64,000 nucleotides of DNA from CAYYFX01 sp964571855 (lineage in GTDB: Bacteria > ARS69), in the NCBI GenBank assembly GCA_964571855.1, contig CAZNDO010000001.1:620001-684000 (forward strand), read 5' to 3'. Both the position numbers and the translations under genes were made by a program. This document shows positions 48,274 through 58,228 of the stretch, piece after piece; position 1 is the first letter of the stretch; every line of letters begins with the position of its first letter. Under the pieces are notes generated by a model. It was not told where the DNA came from. It searched no databases and worked only from the letters and a program-made list of their open reading frames with translations.

Positions 48274-49770
48274 ATGCACTCCCCCTCGAGCACTGCGGAG
48301 AACCGCCGCATGACCGTTTCCCTGGGAGAGACCTGGACCGGGATCCTCGACGATCTCCGCCTGCGCTTGTCGCCGCAGGAGCTCGCCACCTGGATCCAGC
48401 CGCTCCGCCCGATCGAGGCCCCGGACGGCTCCCTCCGTCTCGTGGCCCCCAGCTCGTTCCATCTCCAGTACGTCGAGGACCGTTTCGGGTCCCTTCTCCG
48501 CCGCACGGCGGAGGGCCGGCTCGGTCCCGGCGTGCCCCTCGCGTTCGTCACGAGCGGTGGAGACCCCGGCCCGTCGCCCGGCTCCGCCGCCCCGTTCCAC
48601 GGAGCCGCGAACGGCCACACCGTCGACGGATCCGCCCCGGGCGCACCCCGACCTGCCCCCCCGCCCGCGGTCGATCCCTTCGACGCCTACGCGTCCGCGC
48701 TCTCCCGCGCGACCCGGCCGCTCGCCGCGGAGGAGCGGCCGCGCCGCTCCACGCCGTTGAACCCGAAGTACACCTTCGAGAACTTCGTCGTGGGGAAGTC
48801 CAACCAGTTCGCGCACGCGGCCGCGCGCGCGGTGGCCGAGCATCCCGCCACCGCGTACAACCCCCTGTTCATCTTCGGGGGCTCCGGTCTCGGCAAGACG
48901 CACGCCATGCAGGCCATCGGGAACCACATCCTGCGGAACTCGCAGCCGGGGTCCATCCTGCACTACTCGTCCGCCGAGAGCTTCATGAACGAGATGATCG
49001 GCGCCATCCAGACCGGGAAGACCATGGACTTCCGGAACAAGTACCGGAAGATCGACGTCCTCCTGATCGACGACGTGCACTTCCTGCAGGGGAAGGAGTC
49101 CACGCAGGAGGAGTTCTTCCACACGTTCAACGCGCTGTACGACGCGCACAAGCAGATCGTGCTCACGAGCGATCGGCCGCCCAAGGAGATCCCCACGCTC
49201 GAGGAGCGTCTGGTCTCGCGCTTCGAGTGGGGGCTGGTCACGGACATCCAGCCGCCGGACCTGGAGACGCGCATCGCCATCCTCCGCAAGAAGGCGGAGG
49301 AGGACCAGTTGCTGATCCCGGACGAGGTGCTGGAGTTCATCGCGTCCAGCGTCCGCTCGAACATCCGGGAGCTGGAGGGCTCGCTCATCCGGCTGCTGGC
49401 GTTCTCCTCGCTCACCGGGAACGAGGTCAGCCTGTCGCTCGCGCGCGAGGTGCTGAAGGACTTCCTGAAGCAGCCCGAGCGCATCGTGACCGTGGAGCAG
49501 ATCCAGCGCCTCGTGTCGGACCACTACGGGACGCCGGAGGAGGCCATGAAGGTCCGCAAGCGCACCAGCTCGCTGGTGGTGCCGCGCCAGGTGGCCATGT
49601 ACCTCTGCCGCGAGCTCACGGGGCTGTCGCTGTCCGAGATCGGCAACCGGTTCGGCGGCCGGGACCACACCACCGTGATGCACGCGTGCGAGAAGATCGC
49701 GGAGATGCGCGAGACGGATCCCGAGATGCGGCAGATCGTCCAGCGGCTCCAGAGCAGCCTGCGAGGCTAG
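48274..49770 (+). CDS. dnaA: Chromosomal replication initiator DnaA
   Basis: The product is 498 residues from the first ATG. The ATG at 48310, 12 codons in, has the better Shine-Dalgarno (GGAGA, 9 bases upstream) and may be the true start. Domain I (DILDDLRLRLSPQELATWI-like) is followed by a Pro/Ala/Gly-rich linker. The AAA+ domain starts at TFENFVVGKSNQFAHAAARA, with Walker A GGSGLGKTH, Walker B VLLIDDVHFLQGKE and box VII SVRSNIRELEGSLIRL. Domain IV ends in the DNA-binding signature GRDHTTVMHACEKI. It melts the origin as an ATP-bound filament. Confidence 0.97.
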   Translation: MHSPSSTAENRRMTVSLGETWTGILDDLRLRLSPQELATWIQPLRPIEAPDGSLRLVAPSSFHLQYVEDRFGSLLRRTAEGRLGPGVPLAFVTSGGDPGPSPGSAAPFHGAANGHTVDGSAPGAPRPAPPPAVDPFDAYASALSRATRPLAAEERPRRSTPLNPKYTFENFVVGKSNQFAHAAARAVAEHPATAYNPLFIFGGSGLGKTHAMQAIGNHILRNSQPGSILHYSSAESFMNEMIGAIQTGKTMDFRNKYRKIDVLLIDDVHFLQGKESTQEEFFHTFNALYDAHKQIVLTSDRPPKEIPTLEERLVSRFEWGLVTDIQPPDLETRIAILRKKAEEDQLLIPDEVLEFIASSVRSNIRELEGSLIRLLAFSSLTGNEVSLSLAREVLKDFLKQPERIVTVEQIQRLVSDHYGTPEEAMKVRKRTSSLVVPRQVAMYLCRELTGLSLSEIGNRFGGRDHTTVMHACEKIAEMRETDPEMRQIVQRLQSSLRG

Positions 49771-49975
49771 GGGAAAACGTGGGGACGACTTCCGGGACGG
49801 TTCGGGGATGGCGCCGCGGCGGTGGACAACCGGCCTCGCCCTCCCGGGCCCGTGTCGGCTTCTCCACGTCGCCCGCGCCCGGAGCCGACCCGCCCAAGTC
49901 CGCCAGGGACGGCACCTTCGCCGCCCGGGCGAGCGGGTTTTCCCCGTATCCACCGGCCCTACTGCTGCTACTCTC

Positions 49976-50004
49976 TTGAAAGAGATACGAAGAACAAATA
50001 GGAA
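49976..50004 (+). promoter_or_regulatory. Candidate promoter of dnaN
   Basis: TTGAAA (49976-49981), a 17-base spacer and TAGGAA (49999-50004) in an AT-richer island. TTGAAA lies in the small palindrome TCTCTTGAAAGAGA (49972-49985). The same dnaA-dnaN gap also has weak DnaA-like boxes GTGGACAAC (about 49822) and GTATCCACC (about 49946). Confidence 0.45.
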
Positions 50005-50120
50005 TGTCCGGGGATAACCCCGGCGGCACCGAGCGAGGAACCTCGAGGGAATCGAACATGTCGAAGGCTGCCACCGACGAGACCACGAGCACCGGCACCT
50101 CCCCCGGAGGGAGCGGATCG

Positions 50121-51242
50121 ATGAAGTTCCGGACCCCGCAGACCACGCTGGCCGCGGCCGTCGACCGCGTGCTGAACGTGGTTCCGCAGAAGACCACCAT
50201 GCCGGCGCTGGGGCATCTGCTCCTCGAGGCCGCGGACGGTCGCGTGCGGCTCACCGCCACGGACCTGGACCTCACCATCTCCACCACGATCCCGGCGGAG
50301 GTCTCGCGCGAGGGCGCGGTGGCGCTTCCGGCGCGGCGCACCTCCGAGATCGTGCGCGAGCTGGACGCTTCCGGCGACGTGGACCTGGACGTGCACCGCG
50401 CGAACTCCGTGATCACCGCGGGCCGCGCCAGCTTCCGGATCCTCGGCATGGGCTCCGAGGAGTTCCCGAAGGTCCCCGCGCTCGCCTTCAAGAAGGGCGT
50501 GAGCGTCCCGCCGGACAAGCTGCGCAAGGCCATCCAGAAGACGATCTACTGCGTGTCGCGGGACGAGACGCGTCGCGCGCTGACCGGCGTGCTCTGGGAG
50601 GTCACGAAGGACTCCATGTCGATGGTCGGCACGGACGGCCACCGCCTGGCGCGGATCAGCCTGCCCGTCGCCCTGGACGTCGAGAAGAAGACCGAGTGCA
50701 TCGTGCCCACGAAGGCGCTGAACCAGGTGCTCCGCCTCCTGGGCGGCGAGATCGGCCCGGACGGCGTCCAGGTCAAGCTGGCGGAGGACCACGTGGTGTT
50801 CCGCTGCGGCGAGACCACGCTGTTCTCGCGGTTGATCGAGGGGCCGTTCCCGAAGTACCAGGACGTGATCCCGAAGCAGAACGACAAGAAGGTCATCGTG
50901 GCGCGGGACGCGCTGCTGGACGCGCTGCGCCGCGTGAGCCTGCTCTCGGACACGCTCACCCGCCAGGTGCGCGTCACGATCAAGCGGGATTTCCTCGCGC
51001 TGGCGGCCCGCACGCAGGACGTGGGCGAGGCCTCCGAGGAGGTCGAGGTGCGCTATGGCGGGGACGAGATCGTGCTCGGGTACAACGCGCAGTACCTGTC
51101 GGACGTGCTGCGGAGCATCGAGACGGACGAGGTGCTCATGTCGCTCAGCACGCCGCTGAACGCGGGTCTCGTGGAACCGATGGAGCAGGGCGGCGACGAG
51201 AACTACCTCTGCCTCGTCATGCCGCTCCGCCTGGTGGACTGA
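50121..51242 (+). CDS. dnaN: DNA polymerase III sliding clamp (beta subunit)
   Basis: The product is 373 residues, the normal length for the clamp. The start MKFRTPQTTLAAAVDRVLNV is typical of DnaN and has GGAGGGAG about 8-10 bases upstream. In-frame ATGs at 50058 and 50004 would add unrelated Ser/Thr/Gly-rich residues. Three repeated clamp domains are visible; GTDGHRLARISLP marks domain 2. The C-terminal LCLVMPLRLVD matches the usual YLVMPMRL ending. It forms the ring that tethers the polymerase. Confidence 0.95.
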   Translation: MKFRTPQTTLAAAVDRVLNVVPQKTTMPALGHLLLEAADGRVRLTATDLDLTISTTIPAEVSREGAVALPARRTSEIVRELDASGDVDLDVHRANSVITAGRASFRILGMGSEEFPKVPALAFKKGVSVPPDKLRKAIQKTIYCVSRDETRRALTGVLWEVTKDSMSMVGTDGHRLARISLPVALDVEKKTECIVPTKALNQVLRLLGGEIGPDGVQVKLAEDHVVFRCGETTLFSRLIEGPFPKYQDVIPKQNDKKVIVARDALLDALRRVSLLSDTLTRQVRVTIKRDFLALAARTQDVGEASEEVEVRYGGDEIVLGYNAQYLSDVLRSIETDEVLMSLSTPLNAGLVEPMEQGGDENYLCLVMPLRLVD

Positions 51243-51275
51243 CGTAGGCTGGTCGGACCGGAACGGAGCGGGGTC

Positions 51276-51653
51276 ATGCCGATCGTCGAGGTGCGCGCGC
51301 TGCCGCAGCCGTCCACGGTGGACATCCCGTCGGTGCTCGCCCGGATCTGCACGGACCTGGCGAAGGCGATCGACTGTCCGGTGCGGCAGGTGTGGGCCAC
51401 GTGGGCCACGCTCCCGCCCGGCACGTACGCGGAGGCGGACTCGGCGCCGGAGCTCCAGCCGCGGGCCACGCATCCCCCCATGGCGAAGATCCTCGCCATG
51501 GAAGGGCGGGACGCGGCGTACATCACCGCCATGCTGGTGTCCGTGTCGAAGAGCCTCGCCGCCACGCTGCCCATCGACGAGGACAACACGTTCGTGCGCT
51601 ACGAGGAGCTGCGCCGCGGGCGCGTCGCGTGGGGCGGCAAGGTCCGGACCTGA
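51276..51653 (+). CDS. Small tautomerase-superfamily-like protein
   Basis: The product is 125 residues. It begins MPIVEVRALPQPSTVDIPSV, with Pro as second residue, the catalytic position in 4-oxalocrotonate tautomerase-like enzymes. It continues with a helix (LARICTDLAKAIDC) and a strand (VRQVWATWATLPPGTYAEAD), one beta-alpha-beta unit, and a second similar unit around ITAMLVSVSKSLAATLPIDE. The assignment rests on this layout and is moderate. GGAACGGAG lies upstream. It sits between dnaN and recF, which is unusual; a replication link is not implied by sequence. Confidence 0.55.
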   Translation: MPIVEVRALPQPSTVDIPSVLARICTDLAKAIDCPVRQVWATWATLPPGTYAEADSAPELQPRATHPPMAKILAMEGRDAAYITAMLVSVSKSLAATLPIDEDNTFVRYEELRRGRVAWGGKVRT

Positions 51654-51660
51654 CGGCCCC

Positions 51661-52797
51661 GTGCACCTCCGCCATCTCTCCCTCTCCTCCTTCCGCAGCT
51701 GGCGGTCGCTCGAGCTTCCCCTGGAGCCCGGGCACCACCTGCTGCTCGGGCGGAACGGCGCGGGCAAGACGAACATCCTCGAGGCCGTGCACGCGCTCGG
51801 CACCGGCGCGTCCATGCGCGCCACGCGCGACGCCGTGCTCGCGTCCCACGGGGCGCCGGGGTTCCGCGTGGCCGGCCGCTTCGAGCGGGCCGACGCGGCG
51901 GCCCGCCGCGTGGAGGTGTCATGGGACGCCCGCGCCGGCAAGCGCATCGCGCTGGACAAGGAGCCGGCGCGCGCCTCGGACCTCCTCGCCGAGATCAAGG
52001 TCGTGTCCTTCGCGCCCTCGGACGTGGAGCTCGTGCGCGACGGCGGGCGCGTGCGCCGGCGCTTCCTGGACCTGCTCGGCAGCCAGCTCTCCGCGGACTA
52101 CCTGCGGCTCCTCCGGGACTACGGCCGCGCGATCAAGCAGCGGAACGAGACGCTCACGCGCGCGTTCGTGTACGCCCGCGGCAGGACCGGCGCGCAGCTC
52201 TCGCGGGAGCCGTGGACGGAGCGCGTGATCGTCCTTGGGTCGGACCTGATCGCGCGTCGCGCGCGCATCGTGGAGGACCTCGGCGAGTCGCTCGTGCAGC
52301 TCACGACGGACGCATTTCCCGGGGCGGGTCGGCTGGAGGTGCGGTACGCCCCGGGCGTGGCGATGGAGAACGGCTCCGCGCGGGCGGCCATGCGGAAGGC
52401 GCTGGAGGAGTCGGTCTCGAAGGACGAGGCGGTCGGCTACACGACGGCCGGACCCCACACGGACGAGGTGGAGCTTCGCCTGGGCGGGAAGCTCCTGCGC
52501 CGCTTCGGCTCCCTCGGCCAGCAGCAGCTCTCCGCCATGTTCCTCAAGCTCGCGCAGGCCGATCTCGTACGAACGATCGTCGGCGTCGCCCCGATCCTCC
52601 TCGTGGACGAGATGTTCGCCGTCCTCGACCGCCCCGCGGCCGAGGAGTTCCTGCGCCGCGTGGAGGGGGAAGGGCAGATCTTCCTCGCCACCGCCCAGGA
52701 GGGATGGCTGGGCGAGCTGCGGGATCGCCGGTTCGTGATCCACCGCGTGGCGCCGGGATCCGTGGAGGGCGCAACCGAAGCCGCCGCAGTCGGTTGA
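51661..52797 (+). CDS. recF: DNA replication and repair protein RecF
   Basis: The product is 378 residues from a GTG 7 bases after the preceding stop. Walker A is GRNGAGKTNILEAVHALGTG (from residue 30). The family region VVSFAPSDVELVRDGGRVRR and FLDLLGSQLSADYLRLLRDY is intact. The ABC signature is LGQQQLSAMFLKLAQA and Walker B ILLVDEMFAVLDRPAAEEFL. RecF loads RecA at gaps with RecO and RecR. gyrB, which often follows, is absent here. Confidence 0.95.
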   Translation: MHLRHLSLSSFRSWRSLELPLEPGHHLLLGRNGAGKTNILEAVHALGTGASMRATRDAVLASHGAPGFRVAGRFERADAAARRVEVSWDARAGKRIALDKEPARASDLLAEIKVVSFAPSDVELVRDGGRVRRRFLDLLGSQLSADYLRLLRDYGRAIKQRNETLTRAFVYARGRTGAQLSREPWTERVIVLGSDLIARRARIVEDLGESLVQLTTDAFPGAGRLEVRYAPGVAMENGSARAAMRKALEESVSKDEAVGYTTAGPHTDEVELRLGGKLLRRFGSLGQQQLSAMFLKLAQADLVRTIVGVAPILLVDEMFAVLDRPAAEEFLRRVEGEGQIFLATAQEGWLGELRDRRFVIHRVAPGSVEGATEAAAVG

Positions 52798-52938
52798 GAG
52801 CATTCTCTCCACCCCGACCACAGACGAAAGGGCATTGACCGGCCCCGGACAACCCGTTGCGCCGCCGGAACTTCCCGCCCCGCCTCCCCGCCGGCGTCCC
52901 GGAAGCATAGATTCGAACCATCCTCGGGAGGGTTCCTG

Positions 52939-54273
52939 ATGAGGAAGCGAGTCGTCATCCTCGGGGCGGCCGGCCGGGACTTTCACAACTTCAACACCGT
53001 GTTCCGGAACGACCCCGACACCGAAGTCGTCGCGTTCACCGCGACCCAGATCCCCAACATCGACGGCCGGCGGTATCCCGCGGAGCTCGCGGGCCCGGCC
53101 TATCCGCAGGGCATTCCCATCGAGCCGGAACGCGAGCTGGAGCGCATCGTCCGCGAGAAGAACGTGGACGTGGCCGTGTTCAGCTACAGCGACGTGACCC
53201 ACGAGTACGTGATGCACCTGGCCAGCCGGGCGCAGGCGGCGGGCGCGGACTTCTGGCTGCTCGGGCCGCGGCACACGATGCTCAAGTCCAAGGTGCCCGT
53301 GGTCTCCATCTGCGCGTCGCGCACCGGCTGCGGCAAGAGCCAGACGAGCCGGCGCGTCGCGGAGCTGCTGCAATCGCACGGGAAGCGCGTCGTGGCGGTG
53401 CGGCACCCCATGCCGTACGGCGACCTCGCGAAGCAGGCCGTGCAGCGCTTCGCCACGTACGACGATCTCGCGCGCCACGACGTCACGATCGAGGAGCGCG
53501 AGGAGTACGAGCCGCACATCGACGCCGGCCGCATCGTGTACGCGGGCGTGGACTACGAGCGCATCCTCCGCGAGGCGGAGAAGGAAGCGGACGTGGTCAT
53601 CTGGGACGGGGGGAACAACGACACGTCGTTCTTCGCGGCGGACCTGGCCATCGTGGTCGTGGACCCGCATCGCCCGGACCACGCGAAGCGCTACTACCCC
53701 GGGGAAACGAACGTACGCACGGCCCACGTGATCGTGGAGAACAAGATCGACACGGCGGACCGCGCGGAGATCGAGCTCTGCCGGCAGGTGGCGCGGGAGC
53801 TGAACCCCACGGCGGCCATCGTGGAGGCGGCCAGCCCCATCCGGGTGGACGACCCGGCCATGATCCGCGGCAAGCGCGTCCTCGTGGTGGAGGACGGGCC
53901 CACGCTCACCCACGGCGAGATGGCGTACGGCGCCGGCTGGATCGCGGCGCGGAAGCTCGGCGCCGCAGAGATCGTGGACCCGAAGCCGTACGCGGTGGGA
54001 TCCATCAAGGAGACCTACGCGAAGTACCCGACCACGGGCGACATCCTCCCCGCGATGGGCTACGGCGCGGCGCAGGTGCATGACCTGGAGGAGACGATCC
54101 GTGCGGTGCCGGCGGACGTGGTGATGATCGCCACGCCGATCGACCTGCGCCGCGTCGCGAAGATCGACAAGCCGTCGGTGCGCGTGCGGTACGACCTGCA
54201 GGAGATCGGGGAGCCCAGCCTTGCCACGATCCTGGCGGAGTTCGTGAAGAAGACGGAGAGCGTCACGGTGTAG
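52939..54273 (+). CDS. Cyclic 2,3-diphosphoglycerate synthetase-like P-loop protein
   Basis: The product is 444 residues. An N-terminal Rossmann-like part (RVVILGAAGRDFHNFNTVFR) is followed by a P-loop ASRTGCGKSQTSRRVAELL near residue 130. Further blocks are RHPMPYGDLAKQAVQRF, DVVIWDGGNNDTSFF and VVVDPHRPDH. These match the protein family annotated as cyclic 2,3-diphosphoglycerate synthetase or a related GTPase, best known from thermophilic archaea but present in many bacteria with unknown role. The ATG has GGGAGGG upstream and TAGATT near 52908 may be its -10. A hairpin follows directly. Confidence 0.8.
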   Translation: MRKRVVILGAAGRDFHNFNTVFRNDPDTEVVAFTATQIPNIDGRRYPAELAGPAYPQGIPIEPERELERIVREKNVDVAVFSYSDVTHEYVMHLASRAQAAGADFWLLGPRHTMLKSKVPVVSICASRTGCGKSQTSRRVAELLQSHGKRVVAVRHPMPYGDLAKQAVQRFATYDDLARHDVTIEEREEYEPHIDAGRIVYAGVDYERILREAEKEADVVIWDGGNNDTSFFAADLAIVVVDPHRPDHAKRYYPGETNVRTAHVIVENKIDTADRAEIELCRQVARELNPTAAIVEAASPIRVDDPAMIRGKRVLVVEDGPTLTHGEMAYGAGWIAARKLGAAEIVDPKPYAVGSIKETYAKYPTTGDILPAMGYGAAQVHDLEETIRAVPADVVMIATPIDLRRVAKIDKPSVRVRYDLQEIGEPSLATILAEFVKKTESVTV

Positions 54274-54702
54274 CCGGAAGCGGGGCGGCGGTCGGTGGCC
54301 GCCGCCCCCGCCGCCGGCCGCGCGACCCCCGCCCACCGCCCCGTCCGTCGGCCGGCGCCCCGCGGCGGGCCCATCCGGCGGATCCCCCCGCGCCGCGCCC
54401 GTCGCAACACACCCGCAAGACCGCACCTCCGACCGCCCCCCCGGCGTCTCGGCCCCGGGACGGGGCGGCCGACCGCTGCAACACCGTGTCGGCCGCGAAA
54501 CCGGAACGCAACACCGGCGGCCCGCGCGCGACCGGCGCGCCCCGCGACTCGTCCCATCGAGTTGCAATCGGTTGGCGCCGCGGATCGGCTTCGGGGTAGG
54601 ATCTGGGGCTGGCCGCGGGGCACGCCTCGGCCGCGCCGGCGCCCGTGCAAGCGCACGGACCCCCCGTCCGGAGCGGACCGACGAAGGGAGAGCCCGACCC
54701 CG
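54274..54702. other. 429-base gap before the sensor kinase gene
   Basis: It opens with the hairpin of the previous gene. A possible promoter is TTGGCG (54572-54577), 19 bases, TAGGAT (54597-54602). GCAACAC occurs three times (about 54403, 54477, 54508). No gene is supported. Confidence 0.4.
54282..54308 (+). terminator. GC hairpin after the cDPG-synthetase-like gene
   Basis: A perfect 10-base-pair stem (GGGGCGGCGG with CCGCCGCCCC) and 7-base loop starts 9 bases past the stop. No T tract follows. Confidence 0.7.
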
Positions 54703-57700
54703 ATGCCGGTTCGGCGCCTTGCCGTTCTCCTGCTCTGCGCGTGCGCCGCGTCCGCGCACGCGGCGTGGCGCCCGATCAGCCCCGCGGCGAACGCCAGCGT
54801 GTGCAACGATCGCGCGGGGCGGCTCTGGATCCTCTCGCACCACGACGAGCTGGCGATCTGGCCGCTCGCGGAGCGCGGGTGGCCGGACTGCGGCGCCGCG
54901 TGGACCACGCACCATCTCCCGGCTGGCTTCCGCGGATTGCATCTCGCGGTCGCGGGCGACACGGCGTTCGTTTCCGGATGCTTCGAGTACCACGGCCGCC
55001 ACACGGTGTTCCGCGGCGTCGCGGGGCGCGACGGGGCGATGCGCTGGGAGGAGCTGCCGGTGGCGGCCATCGGCATCCTCTTCGGCATGGCCGTCGACGC
55101 GCGGGGCGAGGTGTGGCTCGGCAGCGAGCGCGGGGAGATCTTCCTTCGCACGGAACGGGAATGGGCGAAGGAGGTGGCGCCGCTGCCGATCCACTGCCGC
55201 TCGCTGCACGTGTCCGAGGGGGGGCAGCTCTGGGCGTGGGGCCAGACGCGCCGCCGCTCGGCGATCTTCTTCCGGGACGACGCCACCGCGACGTGGCGTG
55301 TCGCGAAGACGTTCCCGACCGGGAACATGTTCCCGTGCCGGTTCGAGGACGACGCGTTCATCGTGCAGCGCGAGGACGATCTGCTCCGCTTCCGGCGAGG
55401 GTCGGCCGACCCGGAGTGGACGGTGCCGCTCCCCCCGGTTCCTCCGTGGCCATGGACTCCCCGGAGACCGGCTGGGTCCTGCGCGAGGGAGCGGCGGCGC
55501 GGCTCCTGCCGGGCGGCTCGCTGGAGCCCATCGCCCCGCCGCCCTTCCCGCCCGACCGGTTTCCGCGCGTCGTCGACGGCCGGCTCGTGTCGTGCTCGCC
55601 GTCCATGTGCTGGGTGTCGTTCCCGGACCCGGAACCGGAGGAGTCCCCCGGCGCGCTCGGCATGATCCCGCGGCGCCACCCGGACTCGCCGCCGTACGGC
55701 CACCCCACGCACGGCATCGCCGTGCTGGAGACCGGCGGCGCCACGTACGCCTACCTCACGCAGTACACGGAGCCCGATCGCGTCGTGCCGATCCGCGGCG
55801 CGCCCGTGCCCGGGGACGCGACCGCCCGGTTCGGGATCGATCGCCTCGAGGAGGGGCTCGTCCCCGACCCGATCTATCGCACCACGGCGCTCGCGGCGGA
55901 TCTGAACGCGGACGGACGCGAGGATCTGCTGGTGTCGTCGATGTACGACGGCTGCCGCGTGCTCCGGAACCGGGACGACGAGCGCTTCACCGGGTGGACA
56001 CGGGAGTCCGGGCTCGGCGGCCGGGGCGACGCGATCGTGGAGGACACGGAGCTGCTGGACGCCGACGGCGACGGGGATCTCGACGTGTTCGTCGTGGTGC
56101 TGCACGAGGCCGACCGGTTGTACCTGAACGACGGCGCGGCGGGTTTCCACGAGGCGACGGCGACCGGCATGCAGTCCGGCGCCGGCAGCGTGAGCGCGAC
56201 CGCCGCGGACCTCGACCGCGACGGCGACACCGACCTCCTGGTGGCCACGTGGGGCCACGGGCTGCGCGTGCACGAGAACCTCGGCCGCGACGCCGCGGGA
56301 CCCCGGTTCCGCACGCACGTCCTTCTCTCCGACATCGAGCATCCGGACGTGCCCGGCGGCCTCGCGCGCCGGAACCTCTCGGCCGTGGCGGTCGGGGACC
56401 TCGACGGCGACGCCCGGCCGGAGATCGTGGCGACCGTGCGCGCGGGAGCCCCGATCCTGCTGCGCAATCACGGCGAGCTGCGCTTCACGGAGGCGCCGGG
56501 AGCGTTTCCCGCCGACCCCGCGGACCCAACGACCGGCGCCCTGGAGCTCCTGGACGCGGACAACGACGGCGATCTCGACGTCTTCGCGGGAGGCCACGGC
56601 GGCACGAGGCAGTACGAGAACCGCGATGGGACCTTCTCGTGGACGCGGCCGCAGGACTGGGACGAGCGGGCGAAGCGGGGCACGCCGAGCATCATGGGGC
56701 TGGCGGCGGTGGATGCGGACGGCGACGGCGACCTCGACCTGCTGGAGGCCGGGGACCCGGGATCGCTGCTCATCCACGAGAACACGGGGCCGGTGGACGG
56801 CATCGTGACCGTCGTGTTGCGCGGGCCGCCCGGCAACCGCACCGCGATCGGCGCGCGGGTGGAGCTGTACGCGGACGGGGCGGAGCGGCCCGCGGCCACG
56901 GCGGAGGTCCCCGGCGGCACCGGCGCGGGATCGCACCGCACGAGGACCGTGGTCTTCACCGGGCTCCCGCCCGGCGCGGCGTACACGGTGATGGGCGCGT
57001 TGCCGAGCGGCGAGCTGGGCACGCGCCGGGTCGCGGTGCCGGGTCGCGTCGAACTGCCGCTCGCGCCGCAGGGTGCGGCGGGCCACCTGCGGCACGCGCG
57101 CGCCGTGCTCGCGGCGCAGGTCCTGGACCACTGGAACGTGCGCTTCGCGCTGCTCACCGCCGCGATGCTCGTCGCCGTGCTGCTCGTGCAGGCCGGGCGG
57201 ACCCGTGCGCACCACCGGCCCGTCCGGCACCCGTGGCTGCCGGCCGCGGTGACCGTTCTGCTGGCGGTGGCGGTACGCGTCTCGCTCGGCGATCCCGGCG
57301 GCACGGCCGCGCTCGGCGGCGCGCTGGCCGGCGGCGCCGCCGGGCTCCTCGCGCTGGCCGTGCTCCCGCTGGGCCGCGACGGCATGAACGTGGAGCTGCT
57401 CGCCGAGCTGTCGATGGCGCTGCAGGCGTTCGACCACAACCAGACGCCGCGCCGCATGCTGGATCGCATCCGGTTCCTCGCCGCCAACTTCCCCGCGGCC
57501 GACACGCCGGAGAACACGGCGCTCGTCACGGGCGCGCTCGACAACCTCCGCGGCACGGTCCTGCCGGAGTTCCGCGCGGTCGTGGCGAAGGCGCGGGCGG
57601 CCGGGCTCGGGGTCGGCGTGGGCGGCACGCTGCTCGCGATGATGACGCGACGGGCCGACGCGGCGGCCGAGCTTGCGCGGCGGGGCGCCGGCACGCGGCG

Positions 57701-58214
57701 CCTGGCCGCGGAGGTGCCCGCGCTGGCGGCGCAGGCCGACACCTTCGTGCAGTGGACCCGGTCCCTCCGCAAGGAGGTGGACGCGGCGGTGGCCAGCCCG
57801 CTCGACGAGCTGATCGCGCGCTTCGCGGAGTCCCGCGCCCGCGAGTACCCCGTGTCGTTCCGCCTGGAGGTGGCGCCGGCGCGCGTGCGGCTTCCCGAGC
57901 CGGAGGCCATGCGCGTGCTGGACGTGCTCCTGGAGAACAGCCTGCGCGCGGTGGAGCGCGGGCTGGAGATCACCGTGCGGCTGGAGAGCGTGCGCGCGAG
58001 CCGCGCGCGGCTGACCTTCGCGGACAACGGACCGGGCATCCCCGAGGCGGACCGCGACAAGGTGTTCGAGCGCCACTTCACGCGGTTCGCGGGAGGCAGC
58101 GGCTTCGGCCTGTATGCCGCTCTGCGCACGGTGCGCCGTTTCGGCGGCGATCTGCGCCTGGACGAGGACGGCGCGCCCGGGGCGCGGTTCGTCCTCGAGC
58201 TCGAGGCCGTGTGA
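54703..58214 (+). pseudogene. FG-GAP/UnbV-propeller sensor histidine kinase, one-base frameshift
   Basis: The first 243 codons (signal peptide, then a WxxI-type beta-propeller part) run in one frame; at a six-C tract (55431-55436) coding moves to another frame and stays open to 58214. One extra C would join them into about 1170 residues. Then come FG-GAP repeats at about 390-690 (DADGDGDLDVF, DRDGDTDLLV, DADNDGDLDVF), an ASPIC/UnbV motif NRTAIGARVELY, three membrane helices (about 811-890), a possible phospho-His in FDHNQTPRRMLDRI (about 909), and a HATPase domain with LENSLRAVE, FADNGPGIPEADRDKVFERH and GGSGFGLYAAL. A sensor kinase of unusual build; the cognate regulator follows. Confidence 0.72.
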
Positions 58215-58228
58215 TCCCGGGAGGCCCG

